Source: Vibrio cincinnatiensis DSM 19608
GTDB taxonomy: Bacteria; Pseudomonadota; Gammaproteobacteria; Enterobacterales; Vibrionaceae
Assembly: GCF_900167345.1 (NCBI RefSeq)
Contig: NZ_FUXB01000016.1
Span: forward strand, 1 to 64,000
Length of the DNA stretch: 64,000 nt
Reading direction: 5' to 3'
The position numbers and the translations under genes were made by a program. Below the pieces are notes generated by a model. That model made no database searches. It was not told where the DNA came from and saw nothing but the letters and a program-made list of their open reading frames with translations. Of this stretch, positions 17,448 to 28,000 are shown piece after piece (within the stretch, counting starts at the first letter, position 1; each line of letters begins with the position of its first letter).

Positions 17448-18374
17448 TTGAATTTAACATTAGATACTTTTTTTAAGGAAATTGTCGACCACCAATCGAT
17501 CAGTGGTACATCTCTTATCATTTCTCTTTATGGGGATTATTTATGGACTTGTGGTGGTGGAATATGGCTTGGCTCTCTTATTAATAGCTTGGAAATACTA
17601 GGTATTAATCAGCGAGTGGTTCGCTCTTCTGTCTTTCGATTACATAAAGATGGCTGGTTAACCATTAGTAAGGTTGGACGGAAGAGCTACTATTATTTAG
17701 CTCAAGAAAAATATAATGAAGTACTAAGTGCTAATAAGAAAATATACCATTCTGAAAACCCAGTCTGGAATGGGAAATGGAATATTATTCATACATCACT
17801 CGGGCCAGTTAACCATTGTAAAGATAAGTTGCAGTATTTAAGATATAAAGGTTTTGGTTGCTTTGATAAGGATTTTTTTATTCAGCCTTATCTAAAAGAA
17901 ATGGCTCAGGAAACAAAGGAAGAAATTATAGGTAAAATACCAAGTGCCAAGATATTTCAACAGGCAGAATTGTTCTACGATAATTTTGATATTGTTGAGA
18001 ATATGATAAATAAATCGTGGGATCTAAGTAAGATAGAAAGTGAGTATAATGATTTCTATTCTAGGTTTTATCCTGTTTTTAACATGATAAATTCATTAGG
18101 TGAATCATCATTAACGGATGAGGATGCATTTAAAATTCGTTTGCTGGTCATTCACTTTTATCGAAAGATTATCATTAAAGATCCTGATTTACCTCTGGAA
18201 CTGTTACCGAGTAATTGGCCAAGGAAGAAAACTGAAAAATTAACAATAGATATTTATAATCAGGTTCACTCAAAAGCATTAAATTACTTAATGAATAATG
18301 GAGAAGCGATAAATGGTAAATTACCATTGCCTTCACCAAACTACTACCTTCGATTTGGAGGTTTAATTAAATAA
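17448..18374 (+). CDS. paaX: PaaX, transcriptional repressor of phenylacetate catabolism
   Basis: PaaX is a winged-helix repressor released by phenylacetyl-CoA. The 308-residue protein keeps the family N-terminus (S-G-T-S-L-I-I-S-L-Y-G-D near residue 18, then G-I-W-L-G-S-L and V-V-R-S-S-V-F-R-L-H). It starts at TTG. A stop codon at 17424 allows no earlier start, and GGAG at 17439-17442 lies five bases before it. The rare start may keep repressor levels low. The gene is markedly more AT-rich than paaA-K: one sampled line, 17941-18000, has 20 G/C in 60. It lies 123 bases after paaK and 12 before paaY. Confidence 0.93.
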   Translation: MNLTLDTFFKEIVDHQSISGTSLIISLYGDYLWTCGGGIWLGSLINSLEILGINQRVVRSSVFRLHKDGWLTISKVGRKSYYYLAQEKYNEVLSANKKIYHSENPVWNGKWNIIHTSLGPVNHCKDKLQYLRYKGFGCFDKDFFIQPYLKEMAQETKEEIIGKIPSAKIFQQAELFYDNFDIVENMINKSWDLSKIESEYNDFYSRFYPVFNMINSLGESSLTDEDAFKIRLLVIHFYRKIIIKDPDLPLELLPSNWPRKKTEKLTIDIYNQVHSKALNYLMNNGEAINGKLPLPSPNYYLRFGGLIK

Positions 18375-18386
18375 GGAAAATTACCA

Positions 18387-18974
18387 ATGCCCGTCTATCA
18401 ATTTGCCAATGTAACCCCTGTTATCCATAGCTCGGCATTTGTACATCCAAGTGCTGAGATTATTGGTGATGTTATTATTGAAGAGAATGTTTATATTGGG
18501 CCATTGGCTGTTCTTCGCGGCGATTTTGGACGTTTGATCGTAAAGAGTGGTTCTAATATTCAAGATAATTGTGTGATGCATGGGTTTCCTGGAAAAGATA
18601 CAGTATTGGAGAAAAATGTACATGTTGGGCATGGGGCTATTATCCATGGGTGCCATATTTTCGAAAATACATTGGTAGGAATGAATTCTGTGATCATGGA
18701 TCTAGTCATCATAGAGAAAGAATCCATTGTTGGAGCCAATAGCTTTGTTAAAGCTAAAAGTTATTATCAGGAAAGAAGCTTAATATTAGGAAGTCCCGCA
18801 AGAAAAATTAGAGATGTTTCTGATGAAGAATTGCATTGGAAAGAGAATGGAACTCACCTTTATCAACAATTAGCTCATCGTTGCCAAACAGAATTGAAAT
18901 TGGTTGAACCATTGACAGAATTAGACGTAGATAGGCCACGAATTATTTGGGAATCTACCCATGATCTTAAGTGA
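18387..18974 (+). CDS. paaY: PaaY, hexapeptide-repeat thioesterase of the phenylacetate pathway
   Basis: PaaY is a left-handed beta-helix protein of the gamma-carbonic-anhydrase class that hydrolyses dead-end CoA thioesters in phenylacetate breakdown. The 195-residue protein shows repeating hexapeptide turns (I-I-G-D-V-I, V-Y-I-G-P-L, L-I-V-K-S-G) and histidines in V-G-H-G-A-I-I-H-G-C near residue 74, which fit the metal site. AAGGAAAA precedes the ATG. It shares the AT-rich base usage of paaX. Confidence 0.93.
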   Translation: MPVYQFANVTPVIHSSAFVHPSAEIIGDVIIEENVYIGPLAVLRGDFGRLIVKSGSNIQDNCVMHGFPGKDTVLEKNVHVGHGAIIHGCHIFENTLVGMNSVIMDLVIIEKESIVGANSFVKAKSYYQERSLILGSPARKIRDVSDEELHWKENGTHLYQQLAHRCQTELKLVEPLTELDVDRPRIIWESTHDLK

Positions 18975-19070
18975 TTTTAACTTATATAATAAATATTTTT
19001 ATTTAAAAGTGACCGATTCCGACTTTCAGTGAACATGTTGTTATTGATCGGTTTTTTAACTGAAAAATGA

Positions 19071-19111
19071 AAGGGTAAATATTAATTCTACCATAGTGGA
19101 TAGTTACCCTT
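19071..19111. terminator. Hairpin between paaY and fghA (possible terminator)
   Basis: AAGGGTAA at 19071-19078 pairs with TTACCCTT at 19104-19111 across a 25-base loop, between converging genes. T-runs are weak and the loop is long, so function is uncertain. The rest of 18975-19127 shows nothing else definite beyond an ATCGGTTTTTT stretch near 19027-19037. Confidence 0.35.
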
Positions 19112-19127
19112 TGCAATCAATGACGAA

Positions 19128-19973
19128 TTAAGTCGAAAGATATTGAGCATGAAACTCTAGATGTTCATCAATAAAGCTTTGAATAAAGAAATAGCTGTGA
19201 TCATACTCTGGGTGCATTCGTAGCGTCACTGGTAATGCGTGCTGCTGTACAACATCCTGGAGAGTATGGGGCTGTAACTGCTCCTTTAAAAAAGGATCGG
19301 CTTCACCTTGGTCAATCAAGGTAGGAAGTGTTGTTTGTTGTTCTTTTAATAGCTCCACCGAATCATATGTTAGCCAATTTGAGGTGTCTTCACCTAAATA
19401 ATGGCGGAAGGCTTTTTGGCCCCAAGGCACCACACTCGGGTGGCAGATCGGGCTAAACGCGGAAATCGATCGATAACGATGCGGATTTTTAATACCAATG
19501 GTGAGTGCGCCATGCCCCCCCATACTGTGCCCACTGATGGCTCTTTCTTGGGTGACCGGAAAGTGTTGTTCTATCAGTATCGGCAATTCATCAACGATGT
19601 AGCTATACATTTGATAGTGAGCTTTCCATGGTTCTTGAGTGGCATTGAGATAAAAGCCTGCACCAAGCCCTAAATCATAAGCGCCATCAGGCGCATCCGT
19701 GACCGATTCTCCCCTTGGGCTGGTGTCTGGTGCCACAATAGCGATACCAAGCTGAGCGGCTTTACGAAAGGCGGCTGCTTTTTGCATAAAGTTTTCATCG
19801 GTACAGGTTAAACCTGATAACCAATACAGAACAGGTACAGGGTGGTGAGGGGTAGCCTGCGGGGGGAGAAAAATAGCAAAACGCATATCACAGTTGAGAG
19901 AAAGTGAGTAGTGCTGATGCTGTTGATGCCAACCAGAACAAACTTTTGCCTGACTAAGAAGGGTAAGGCTCAT
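19128..19973 (-). CDS. fghA: S-formylglutathione hydrolase
   Basis: This enzyme completes glutathione-dependent formaldehyde detoxification by hydrolysing S-formylglutathione to formate. The 281-residue alpha/beta hydrolase of the esterase D type has the nucleophile Ser150 in G-H-S-M-G-G, an aspartate candidate in Q-G-E-A-D-P-F near 226, and a histidine in Y-D-H-S-Y near 260. Length fits E. coli FrmB/YeiG (277-278). It lies 57 bases downstream of the dehydrogenase gene on the same strand, forming a two-gene operon. Confidence 0.95.
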   Translation of the reverse strand: MSLTLLSQAKVCSGWHQQHQHYSLSLNCDMRFAIFLPPQATPHHPVPVLYWLSGLTCTDENFMQKAAAFRKAAQLGIAIVAPDTSPRGESVTDAPDGAYDLGLGAGFYLNATQEPWKAHYQMYSYIVDELPILIEQHFPVTQERAISGHSMGGHGALTIGIKNPHRYRSISAFSPICHPSVVPWGQKAFRHYLGEDTSNWLTYDSVELLKEQQTTLPTLIDQGEADPFLKEQLQPHTLQDVVQQHALPVTLRMHPEYDHSYFFIQSFIDEHLEFHAQYLST

Positions 19974-20030
19974 TTTGTACTCCTATAGCGGACTTATTGC
20001 CCGCTAACGATAATATGAATGATGAGACGG

Positions 20031-21182
<1,152 letters not shown>

Positions 21183-21290
21183 TCAGAAGTCGGGTTTTAT
21201 TGGTTAGATTTTTAGTATAGTTCTTTCTTTATTCGAGATAATTGGGGCAAAATGAGAATAACTTTTACAAATAAGTAATAATGAGGGGTT

Positions 21291-22163
21291 ATGGCGAGTT
21301 GGGAAGGTGTGAATGAATTTGTGGCGGTTTCCGAGGCGAGGAGTTTTACACACGCCGCGCAGCGTCTGTCCACCTCTGTCGCCAATATCAGTCGCCGAGT
21401 TTTACAGCTTGAAGAACGCTTAGGCGTCAAGTTATTAGTCAGAACGACACGTCAAGTCTCTTTGACCGAAGCGGGACTGGTTTATTACCAGCAATGCAGA
21501 GTGCTTGTGGACGGGCTACAGCAAGCAGAGCAAGCCGTGACTCAGATGCAACACTCTCCAAGCGGAAAAATCAAAGTGACGGCTCCGGTCACGTATGGTG
21601 AGCAGAAAATTGCGCCGTTATTGCATGATTTTTTATTGCACTATCCTCAATTAGAGTTAGAACTGATTCTCACCAACCAAAAGTTGGACTTAATTGAACA
21701 AGGCATCGATTTAGCGGTGAGGTTAGGCAAACTAGAAGATTCTAGTTTTATGGCACGTAAACTGAACCATCGTCAGTTGCATGTTTGTGCGAGTGAGAGC
21801 TATTTTTCGCAATTCAAACGCCCGATCCGCTTATCGGAGTTAACGGAGCATCATTGTCTGATAGGGACTTACGATCACTGGCGTTTTAAAGAAAAGGGCC
21901 AGTCTCGAGAAGTGCGGGTAAAGGGGCGAGTACGTTGTAGTAGTGGCGTGGTATTGCTGGATGCCGCTTTGAAAGGGATGGGGCTGGCACAATTGCCGGA
22001 CTACTATGTGGAAGATTATTTAGCGGATGGACGCTTGATTGAAGTGCTCTCTGATTATCGAGATGATCGAGAAGGCGTATGGGCAATGTATCCGCAAAAT
22101 CGGCATTTATCCACTAAGGTTCGATTGTTGGTGGATCACCTAGCTCTGCATTTATCGTCTTAA
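21291..22163 (+). CDS. LysR-family regulator, probable regulator of adhC-fghA
   Basis: The 290-residue protein has the N-terminal winged helix of LysR regulators (F-V-A-V-S-E-A-R-S-F-T-H-A-A-Q-R-L at about 10-26, then S-R-R-V-L-Q-L-E-E-R-L-G) and a periplasmic-binding-like effector domain from about residue 90. LysR genes placed divergently usually control the neighbouring operon, here formaldehyde detoxification. The target is inferred from position only. The 21162-21290 gap between them would hold both promoters. Confidence 0.88.
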   Translation: MASWEGVNEFVAVSEARSFTHAAQRLSTSVANISRRVLQLEERLGVKLLVRTTRQVSLTEAGLVYYQQCRVLVDGLQQAEQAVTQMQHSPSGKIKVTAPVTYGEQKIAPLLHDFLLHYPQLELELILTNQKLDLIEQGIDLAVRLGKLEDSSFMARKLNHRQLHVCASESYFSQFKRPIRLSELTEHHCLIGTYDHWRFKEKGQSREVRVKGRVRCSSGVVLLDAALKGMGLAQLPDYYVEDYLADGRLIEVLSDYRDDREGVWAMYPQNRHLSTKVRLLVDHLALHLSS

Positions 22164-22215
22164 CCTGCAGTAATCTTGTCGGTATACTCTCGCTCAATGA
22201 ATTTAAGAGGCGATT

Positions 22216-22728
22216 ATGACGAATTCCCCCTATAGCTTTTCTCCCCAAGATCATGCGTTTATGCGCCGGGCTATGCAACTGGCTAAGAAAGCGGAAGCGG
22301 AAGGTGAAGTCCCTGTTGGGGCGGTGTTAGTTAAAGATGGCGAAGTGATCGCTGAAGGTTGGAACCGTTCGATTGGCCACCATGATGCAACCGCCCATGC
22401 AGAAATCCAAGTGATTCGTCAAGCAGGGCAGGTATTACAAAATTACCGTCTCCTCGATACCACCTTGTATGTGACCTTAGAGCCTTGCCCTATGTGTGCG
22501 GGAGCTTTACTGCATAGCCGAGTAAAGCGAATTGTTTATGCTGCACCGGATCTCAAAGCCGGAGCCGCCGGAACGGTGCTGGACCTTTTTGCCAGCCAAG
22601 CGGCATATCATTATGCCTGTATTGAAAAAGGATTGTTGGAAGATGAATGTCGAGAACAGCTACAGGCCTTTTTCAAACGGCGAAGAAAAGAGATTAAAGC
22701 AAGAAAAGAGCAACAAAGAAACGAATAA
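22216..22728 (+). CDS. tadA: tRNA-specific adenosine deaminase TadA
   Basis: TadA converts adenosine 34 to inosine in the anticodon of tRNA-Arg(ACG), an essential step. The 170-residue cytidine-deaminase-fold protein has the zinc and catalytic motif H-A-E-I at about residue 61-64 and P-C-P-M-C-A-G-A at about 91-98. Length fits E. coli TadA (167). An AAGAGGCG ribosome binding site precedes the ATG. It is followed by a clear terminator. Confidence 0.96.
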   Translation: MTNSPYSFSPQDHAFMRRAMQLAKKAEAEGEVPVGAVLVKDGEVIAEGWNRSIGHHDATAHAEIQVIRQAGQVLQNYRLLDTTLYVTLEPCPMCAGALLHSRVKRIVYAAPDLKAGAAGTVLDLFASQAAYHYACIEKGLLEDECREQLQAFFKRRRKEIKARKEQQRNE

Positions 22729-22745
22729 AAGCCAGTGAAGTAGTA

Positions 22746-22781
22746 AGCAAACACCTAAATGGTACCGATGTTTGCTTTTTT
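22746..22781 (+). terminator. Intrinsic terminator after tadA
   Basis: AGCAAACA at 22746-22753 pairs with TGTTTGCT at 22769-22776, followed by a T-run to 22781. It may also serve the converging small gene, since its stop lies four bases further on. Confidence 0.75.
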
Positions 22782-22784
22782 AGG

Positions 22785-22916
22785 TTAATCGGTTAACTGA
22801 ACAAATGCTCGATGACGAGCCAACACTTTCTTCTTTGTATTGGCCAGCATACGTCGGCGACGGTTGGCTGATACGGCTTTATTAAAGAGTTTTGACTGAC
22901 GTTTACGTCGTAACAT
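22785..22916 (-). CDS. Small basic protein of unknown function (43 residues)
   Basis: I do not recognise this gene. It encodes 43 residues, of which about 17 are lysine or arginine, beginning M-L-R-R-K-R-Q-S and containing A-N-R-R-R-R-M. A very strong ribosome binding site (TAGGAGGGG read on the minus strand) lies a few bases before the ATG, which argues that it is translated even though it is short. The frame stays open upstream, but the ribosome binding site fixes the start. Composition suggests an RNA- or DNA-binding or ribosome-associated peptide. It lies between tadA and mltF, with no obvious partner. Confidence 0.6.
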   Translation of the reverse strand: MLRRKRQSKLFNKAVSANRRRRMLANTKKKVLARHRAFVQLTD

Positions 22917-23164
22917 AAAACCCCTCCTACTACTGATAAATAAAAACAACCTTACCCTGATACCTCTGCCTTTATGATGTTGTGTCATCGTGAATGGGGT
23001 TGAAGTCGTGTATGTAAGGAACCAAGCATAAAAGCTTATCAATGTTTTGTGACAGTTGATTTTCACTGGTTTTTTATTTTTGACAAGCGACAGCGCTCAC
23101 ACTACGAATAAACACTGTACCTGAATATGTATGATTTTTAGTAATGAAAATCAAGGGGGAGAAT

Positions 23165-23203
23165 AGAGTAAATGTCATCCATAAGATAGATGAACATTAC
23201 TCT
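23165..23203 (-). terminator. Imperfect hairpin downstream of mltF (possible terminator); contents of the 22917-23217 gap
   Basis: AGAGTAAATGTCATC at 23165-23179 can pair imperfectly with GATGAACATTACTCT at 23189-23203, giving a long stem 15 bases beyond the mltF stop. No T-run follows in the mltF direction. The rest of the gap from 22917 to 23217 presumably holds the promoter of the small basic protein gene. I see nothing else there. Confidence 0.35.
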
Positions 23204-23217
23204 ATGCTATGCGTTTT

Positions 23218-24759
23218 TTACTCATTATTATGGGGGGCGCTTTCTGGAGGCATCGTTTCTCCCTCATCAGGCCGACTATCGTTACTTGTTATCGCTTCGG
23301 AGACGGTAATCACAATTAAATCATCCGTTCCGGCGTCGAGATTATTGGTATTGGGGTGTTGCTCCATGTGGCCAATAATACTTTGGTAATAACGACGAAT
23401 ATTCTCTACATAATTTCGTGCTTCATCACCTCGAGCATAACCATAACGAGTCTGAGTAAAATATCTTTTTTGGCGCAATAATGGCAAACGATCTTTCACA
23501 TCGGCCCAAGCGTCAGGTGAACCACCTTGCTGTTTTGTTAACCGACGAGCATCCATCATATGCCCATAGCCAACATTATATGAGGCAAGGGCAAACCAAA
23601 TTTTTTCATGCTGTGGCACACTGTCTGGTATGCGTTCGACCATACGACGAAGGTATTCAACCCCTCCACGGATGGATTGCTCGGCATTTAATCGATCGGT
23701 TACTCCCACGCTGCGTGCGGTCGGTAAGGTAAGCATCATCATCCCTCGCACCCCCGTTGGTGATTTGGCATTGGGGTTCCAATGTGACTCCTGATAGGCT
23801 ACGGCCGCAATCAGTCGCCAATCAAATTCTTCTGAATATTTCTGAAATAGAGGGATCCACTTGGGTAAGCGGGCTTCCAAAGCGCGGATAAATGCTCGGG
23901 TATCAACGTAGTCAAAATTACCGACATGACCGATGTATTTTTCTTCGAGTGAAGCCAGCATGCCGGATTGTTTCAGATTACCAAAAAATTCAATCATTAA
24001 TGCATAAAGGCTTTCATCATCAGAACGGCGCATAAACCAAGATATGGGTTGGTCTTCCGTCATTTCGAAAGCGGTGGCGATGTCTGGATAGATACGTTGT
24101 GATAGAGACACTTCCACAGAGTCTGCCATAGTAAAGAGCAACTCCCCTTTAGAGACCTGTTTAAGCAGTTCACTGACATCGGCATTATTGTCAATCTGGT
24201 ATTGAAACTCAGGATTTGAGGCTTTAATCGCTGCAAGAGTGCTCGTGAAATGGGTGTCGTTGACAATTTTAAAAATGGGGTGTTGATCATTTTGTGCCAG
24301 TAATTCTTCTTGTTTTGCCAGTAACTGGTCAATGTTTCGAGGACGCCATTGACCGGGCTTGTACACCACTTGCTGAGAAACATAGTAGTAAGCAGGCCCT
24401 GCTCGGTAATCTTTTAAACGAGATTCAGATTGGCTTAACCCTGCCGCGATAATATCTATTTCACCATTTTTTAGCGCTGGGAAAAGGCTAGAGAGGCGGT
24501 AAGCGGGCTTCATTTCTAACCGAACACCCAATTCACGGGCAAATTCACGGGCAAGTTCATAATCAAGCCCTGATGGCCCTTCGGGACCAATGTAGTAAGA
24601 CAACTGATTATTGAGCGTTCCTACCCGGAGCACGCCGCGAGCGCGAATTTGTTCCAACTCACTTTGAGGGTCTGAGTCAATCTGACAACCCGTCATCAAT
24701 AGTGCCAAACAAATGAGAAATAAGGTGCGACTGAAAGACGCGAAAGGAAATACGGTCAT
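23218..24759 (-). CDS. mltF: Membrane-bound lytic murein transglycosylase F (MltF)
   Basis: MltF cleaves peptidoglycan glycan strands from the outer membrane. The 513-residue lipoprotein has a signal peptide with lipobox L-M-T-G-C (cysteine about residue 25), a periplasmic-binding-like domain (about 45-270) and a C-terminal lytic transglycosylase domain whose catalytic glutamate lies in Y-Q-E-S-H-W (near 312). The start at 24759 is preferred because it places the signal peptide correctly; an in-frame codon 18 residues earlier is unlikely. E. coli MltF is 518 residues. The gene is divergent from purL, as in many gammaproteobacteria. Confidence 0.94.
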   Translation of the reverse strand: MTVFPFASFSRTLFLICLALLMTGCQIDSDPQSELEQIRARGVLRVGTLNNQLSYYIGPEGPSGLDYELAREFARELGVRLEMKPAYRLSSLFPALKNGEIDIIAAGLSQSESRLKDYRAGPAYYYVSQQVVYKPGQWRPRNIDQLLAKQEELLAQNDQHPIFKIVNDTHFTSTLAAIKASNPEFQYQIDNNADVSELLKQVSKGELLFTMADSVEVSLSQRIYPDIATAFEMTEDQPISWFMRRSDDESLYALMIEFFGNLKQSGMLASLEEKYIGHVGNFDYVDTRAFIRALEARLPKWIPLFQKYSEEFDWRLIAAVAYQESHWNPNAKSPTGVRGMMMLTLPTARSVGVTDRLNAEQSIRGGVEYLRRMVERIPDSVPQHEKIWFALASYNVGYGHMMDARRLTKQQGGSPDAWADVKDRLPLLRQKRYFTQTRYGYARGDEARNYVENIRRYYQSIIGHMEQHPNTNNLDAGTDDLIVITVSEAITSNDSRPDEGETMPPESAPHNNE

Positions 24760-24897
24760 TAATTCGAGTTCTCTTACATCAAGTACTGCCTTTATATCAA
24801 ACCCCAGCGCCAAGGCAAAGTTTAGACTTTATTCTTTGCTGGACCCGTAATTTAAAGAGAGCGGAATGCGCAATAACTCAAATTTAAGTAAAAAATG

Positions 24898-24913
24898 ACG
24901 CAAACGGTTGCTT
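24898..24913. promoter_or_regulatory. PurR operator upstream of purL
   Basis: The 16-base sequence ACGCAAACGGTTGCTT closely matches the PurR box (consensus ACGCAAACGTTTGCGT). It lies immediately upstream of the purL promoter and about 150 bases before the start codon, so purine repression through PurR is expected. Confidence 0.85.
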
Positions 24914-24919
24914 TTGGTG

Positions 24920-24948
24920 TTACGTCACAAAAAGAAATCCTCTATAAT
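24920..24948 (+). promoter_or_regulatory. purL promoter (sigma-70 type)
   Basis: A perfect TATAAT at 24943-24948 is preceded by TTACGT at 24920-24925 with 17 bases between. This gives a 5' leader of about 110 bases before purL. The PurR box ends six bases before the -35 element. Confidence 0.75.
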
Positions 24949-25066
24949 GCCCACGCAATGACGAGGTGACATTGGCATACGCTTTATAAAATACCGTTAA
25001 CTTATTGTAATTTATTAAACTTATGCCAATTCCATCTTAATCACTTGTATATAGAGACCTAAGCAC

Positions 25067-28000
25067 ATGAGAATTTTGCGTGGCTCCCCAGCTCTTTCTG
25101 AGTTTCGAGTTCAAAAACTGCTTGAAGCATGTCGTGAACAAAACCTACCTGTGACTGGCATCTATGCTGAGTTTATGCATTTTGCTGATCTAAAAGCAGA
25201 GTTAGGGGCATCTGACCTGAGTAAGCTAGAGAAACTCCTAACTTACGGTCCCACAATTCAAGAACATCAACCACAAGGCTTGCTTCTTCTCGTCACTCCT
25301 CGTCCGGGGACCATTTCTCCTTGGTCATCGAAAGCGACCGATATTGCTCATAACTGCGGCTTAGCCCAAGTAAAGCGTCTTGAGCGAGGAACCGCTTACT
25401 ATGTAGAAAGCGAAAGCACTTTATCTGAATTACAGCAGGCAGTACTGCAATCGCTTCTCCATGATCGAATGATGGAAACGGTGTTTACTGAACTGGATTC
25501 TGCAGCGGCTTTATTTAGTGTGGCTGAACCGGCTCCTATGTCTCAAGTCGATGTCTTAACCGGTGGCCGTGTTGCGCTTGAAGAGGCAAACATTTCCCTT
25601 GGCCTCGCATTAGCTGAAGATGAAATTGATTATTTGGTAGAAAGCTTTACTCAGTTAGGGCGAAATCCGAATGATATTGAGTTGATGATGTTTGCACAGG
25701 CAAACTCAGAGCACTGCCGCCACAAAATTTTTAATGCAGATTGGACTATTGATGGGGTTGAACAGCCCAAATCACTGTTCAAGATGATTAAAAATACTTT
25801 CGAAGTCACGCCAGATCATGTGCTTTCTGCTTATAAAGATAACGCAGCGGTAATGACGGGTTCGAAAGTGGGTCGTTTCTTCCCTGATCCCAATTCTCGT
25901 CAGTATGGTTACCACCATGAAGATGCGCATATCTTAATGAAGGTTGAAACCCATAACCACCCAACGGCAATCTCACCTTGGCCGGGAGCGGCAACGGGTT
26001 CTGGGGGGGAGATTCGTGACGAAGGCGCAACCGGAATTGGTGGTAAGCCAAAAGCTGGGTTGGTGGGCTTTACCGTTTCTAACTTACGTATTCCTGGGTT
26101 TGTTCAACCATGGGAAAGCGATTTTGGTAAGCCAAGCCGAATTGTTACCGCATTGGATATCATGATTGAAGGCCCACTGGGCGGCGCCGCATTTAACAAC
26201 GAGTTTGGTCGCCCGAACTTATTAGGGTATTTCCGTACTTATGAAGAGAAAGTCACCTCGCATGCAGGGGAAGAGGTGCGTGGTTATCATAAGCCGATCA
26301 TGATCGCTGGCGGGATGGGAAATATCCGTGATGAGCATGTACAGAAAAAAGAGATCCCAGTCGGTGCGAAACTGATTGTACTGGGTGGCCCTGCGATGAA
26401 CATTGGTCTTGGTGGTGGTGCAGCCTCATCCATGGCTTCCGGTCAATCAGCTGAAGATCTGGATTTTGCTTCTGTTCAACGTGAAAACCCAGAAATGGAG
26501 CGTCGTTGTCAAGAAGTCATCGACCGCTGCTGGCAAATGGGGGATGCCAACCCTATCGCCTTTATTCATGATGTGGGTGCTGGTGGTATTTCAAATGCGC
26601 TGCCTGAATTAGTCAATGATGGCGATCGTGGTGGTGTCTTCCAATTGCGTGATGTACCGAATGATGAACCCGGCATGAGCCCGCTAGAAATCTGGTGTAA
26701 TGAGTCACAAGAGCGCTATGTGATGGCGGTGGCGCCTGAAAATATGCCGGTGTTTGATGCGATCTGTCGACGTGAACGTGCCCCTTATGCCGTAGTGGGG
26801 GAAGCGACAGAAGCCCGTCATCTGACGCTAGAAGACAGCCACTTTGACAATACACCGATTGATATGCCTATGGACATTCTATTGGGTAAGCCGCCTAAGA
26901 TGCATCGTGATGCGGTGACTCAAAAGGTGGTTAGTCCAGCATTGGATCGGTGCGGTATTGACATCAACGACGCGCTGGATCGCGTACTGCGTTTACCTGC
27001 CGTGGCGGAAAAAACCTTCTTGATTACTATTGGTGACCGTTCGGTAACTGGTTTGGTCGCTCGTGACCAAATGGTGGGGCCATGGCAAATTCCTGTGGCA
27101 AACTGCGCGGTAACTGCGGCCAGTTTCGATACTTATCATGGCGAAGCCATGTCGATGGGAGAACGCACACCGGTTGCTCTGCTTGATTTTGGCGCTTCAG
27201 CACGCTTAGCGGTCGGTGAGTCACTCACCAACATTGCTGCGACCGATATCGGGGATATTAAACACATTAAACTCTCGGCTAACTGGATGTCGCCAGCCGG
27301 TCACCCCGGTGAAGATGCCGGTCTTTATGAAGCGGTTAAAGCGGTAGGCGAAGAGCTGTGTCCTGCGCTAGGGTTAACCATTCCGGTTGGTAAAGACTCC
27401 ATGTCGATGAAGACCAAGTGGCAAGAAAATGGTGAGCAAAAAGAGGTGACCTCACCCCTTTCATTGATCATCACCGCTTTTGCTCGTGTTGACGATGTGC
27501 GTAATACCGTAACGCCACAACTGAGAACCGATCAAGGTGATAGTTGCTTGCTGCTGGTTGATTTAGGTAATGGTAAAAATCGCCTTGGGGCTACCGCATT
27601 AGCGCAAGTCTATAAGCAGTTGGGTGATAAACCTGCTGATGTGGATAATGCAGAGCAGCTCAAAGGATTCTTTGATGCGATGCAAACCCTCGTTCGTACC
27701 CAGCAACTACTCGCTTATCATGATAAAGGGGATGGCGGTTTATTGGTGACGCTAGCCGAAATGGCCTTTGCTGGGCACTGTGGAATCACCGCTAACATTG
27801 AAGCTTTGGGAGACGATGCGCTTGCGGCGTTATTCAATGAGGAGCTAGGTGCGGTTATCCAAGTCAAAAATGATGAACTGGATGATGTGCTTTCTGTTCT
27901 GGCTGAGTATGGATTAGCCGACTGCTCACACGTGATTGGTGCGGTTGAATGTTCAGATAAATTTGTGATTAACCAAGGTGCTCAAATCTTGATTGATCGT

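Noticed and set aside
23144..23389. Plus-strand frame of 81 codons overlapping the 3' end of mltF
   Set aside because: It is mostly antisense to mltF and has no family resemblance.
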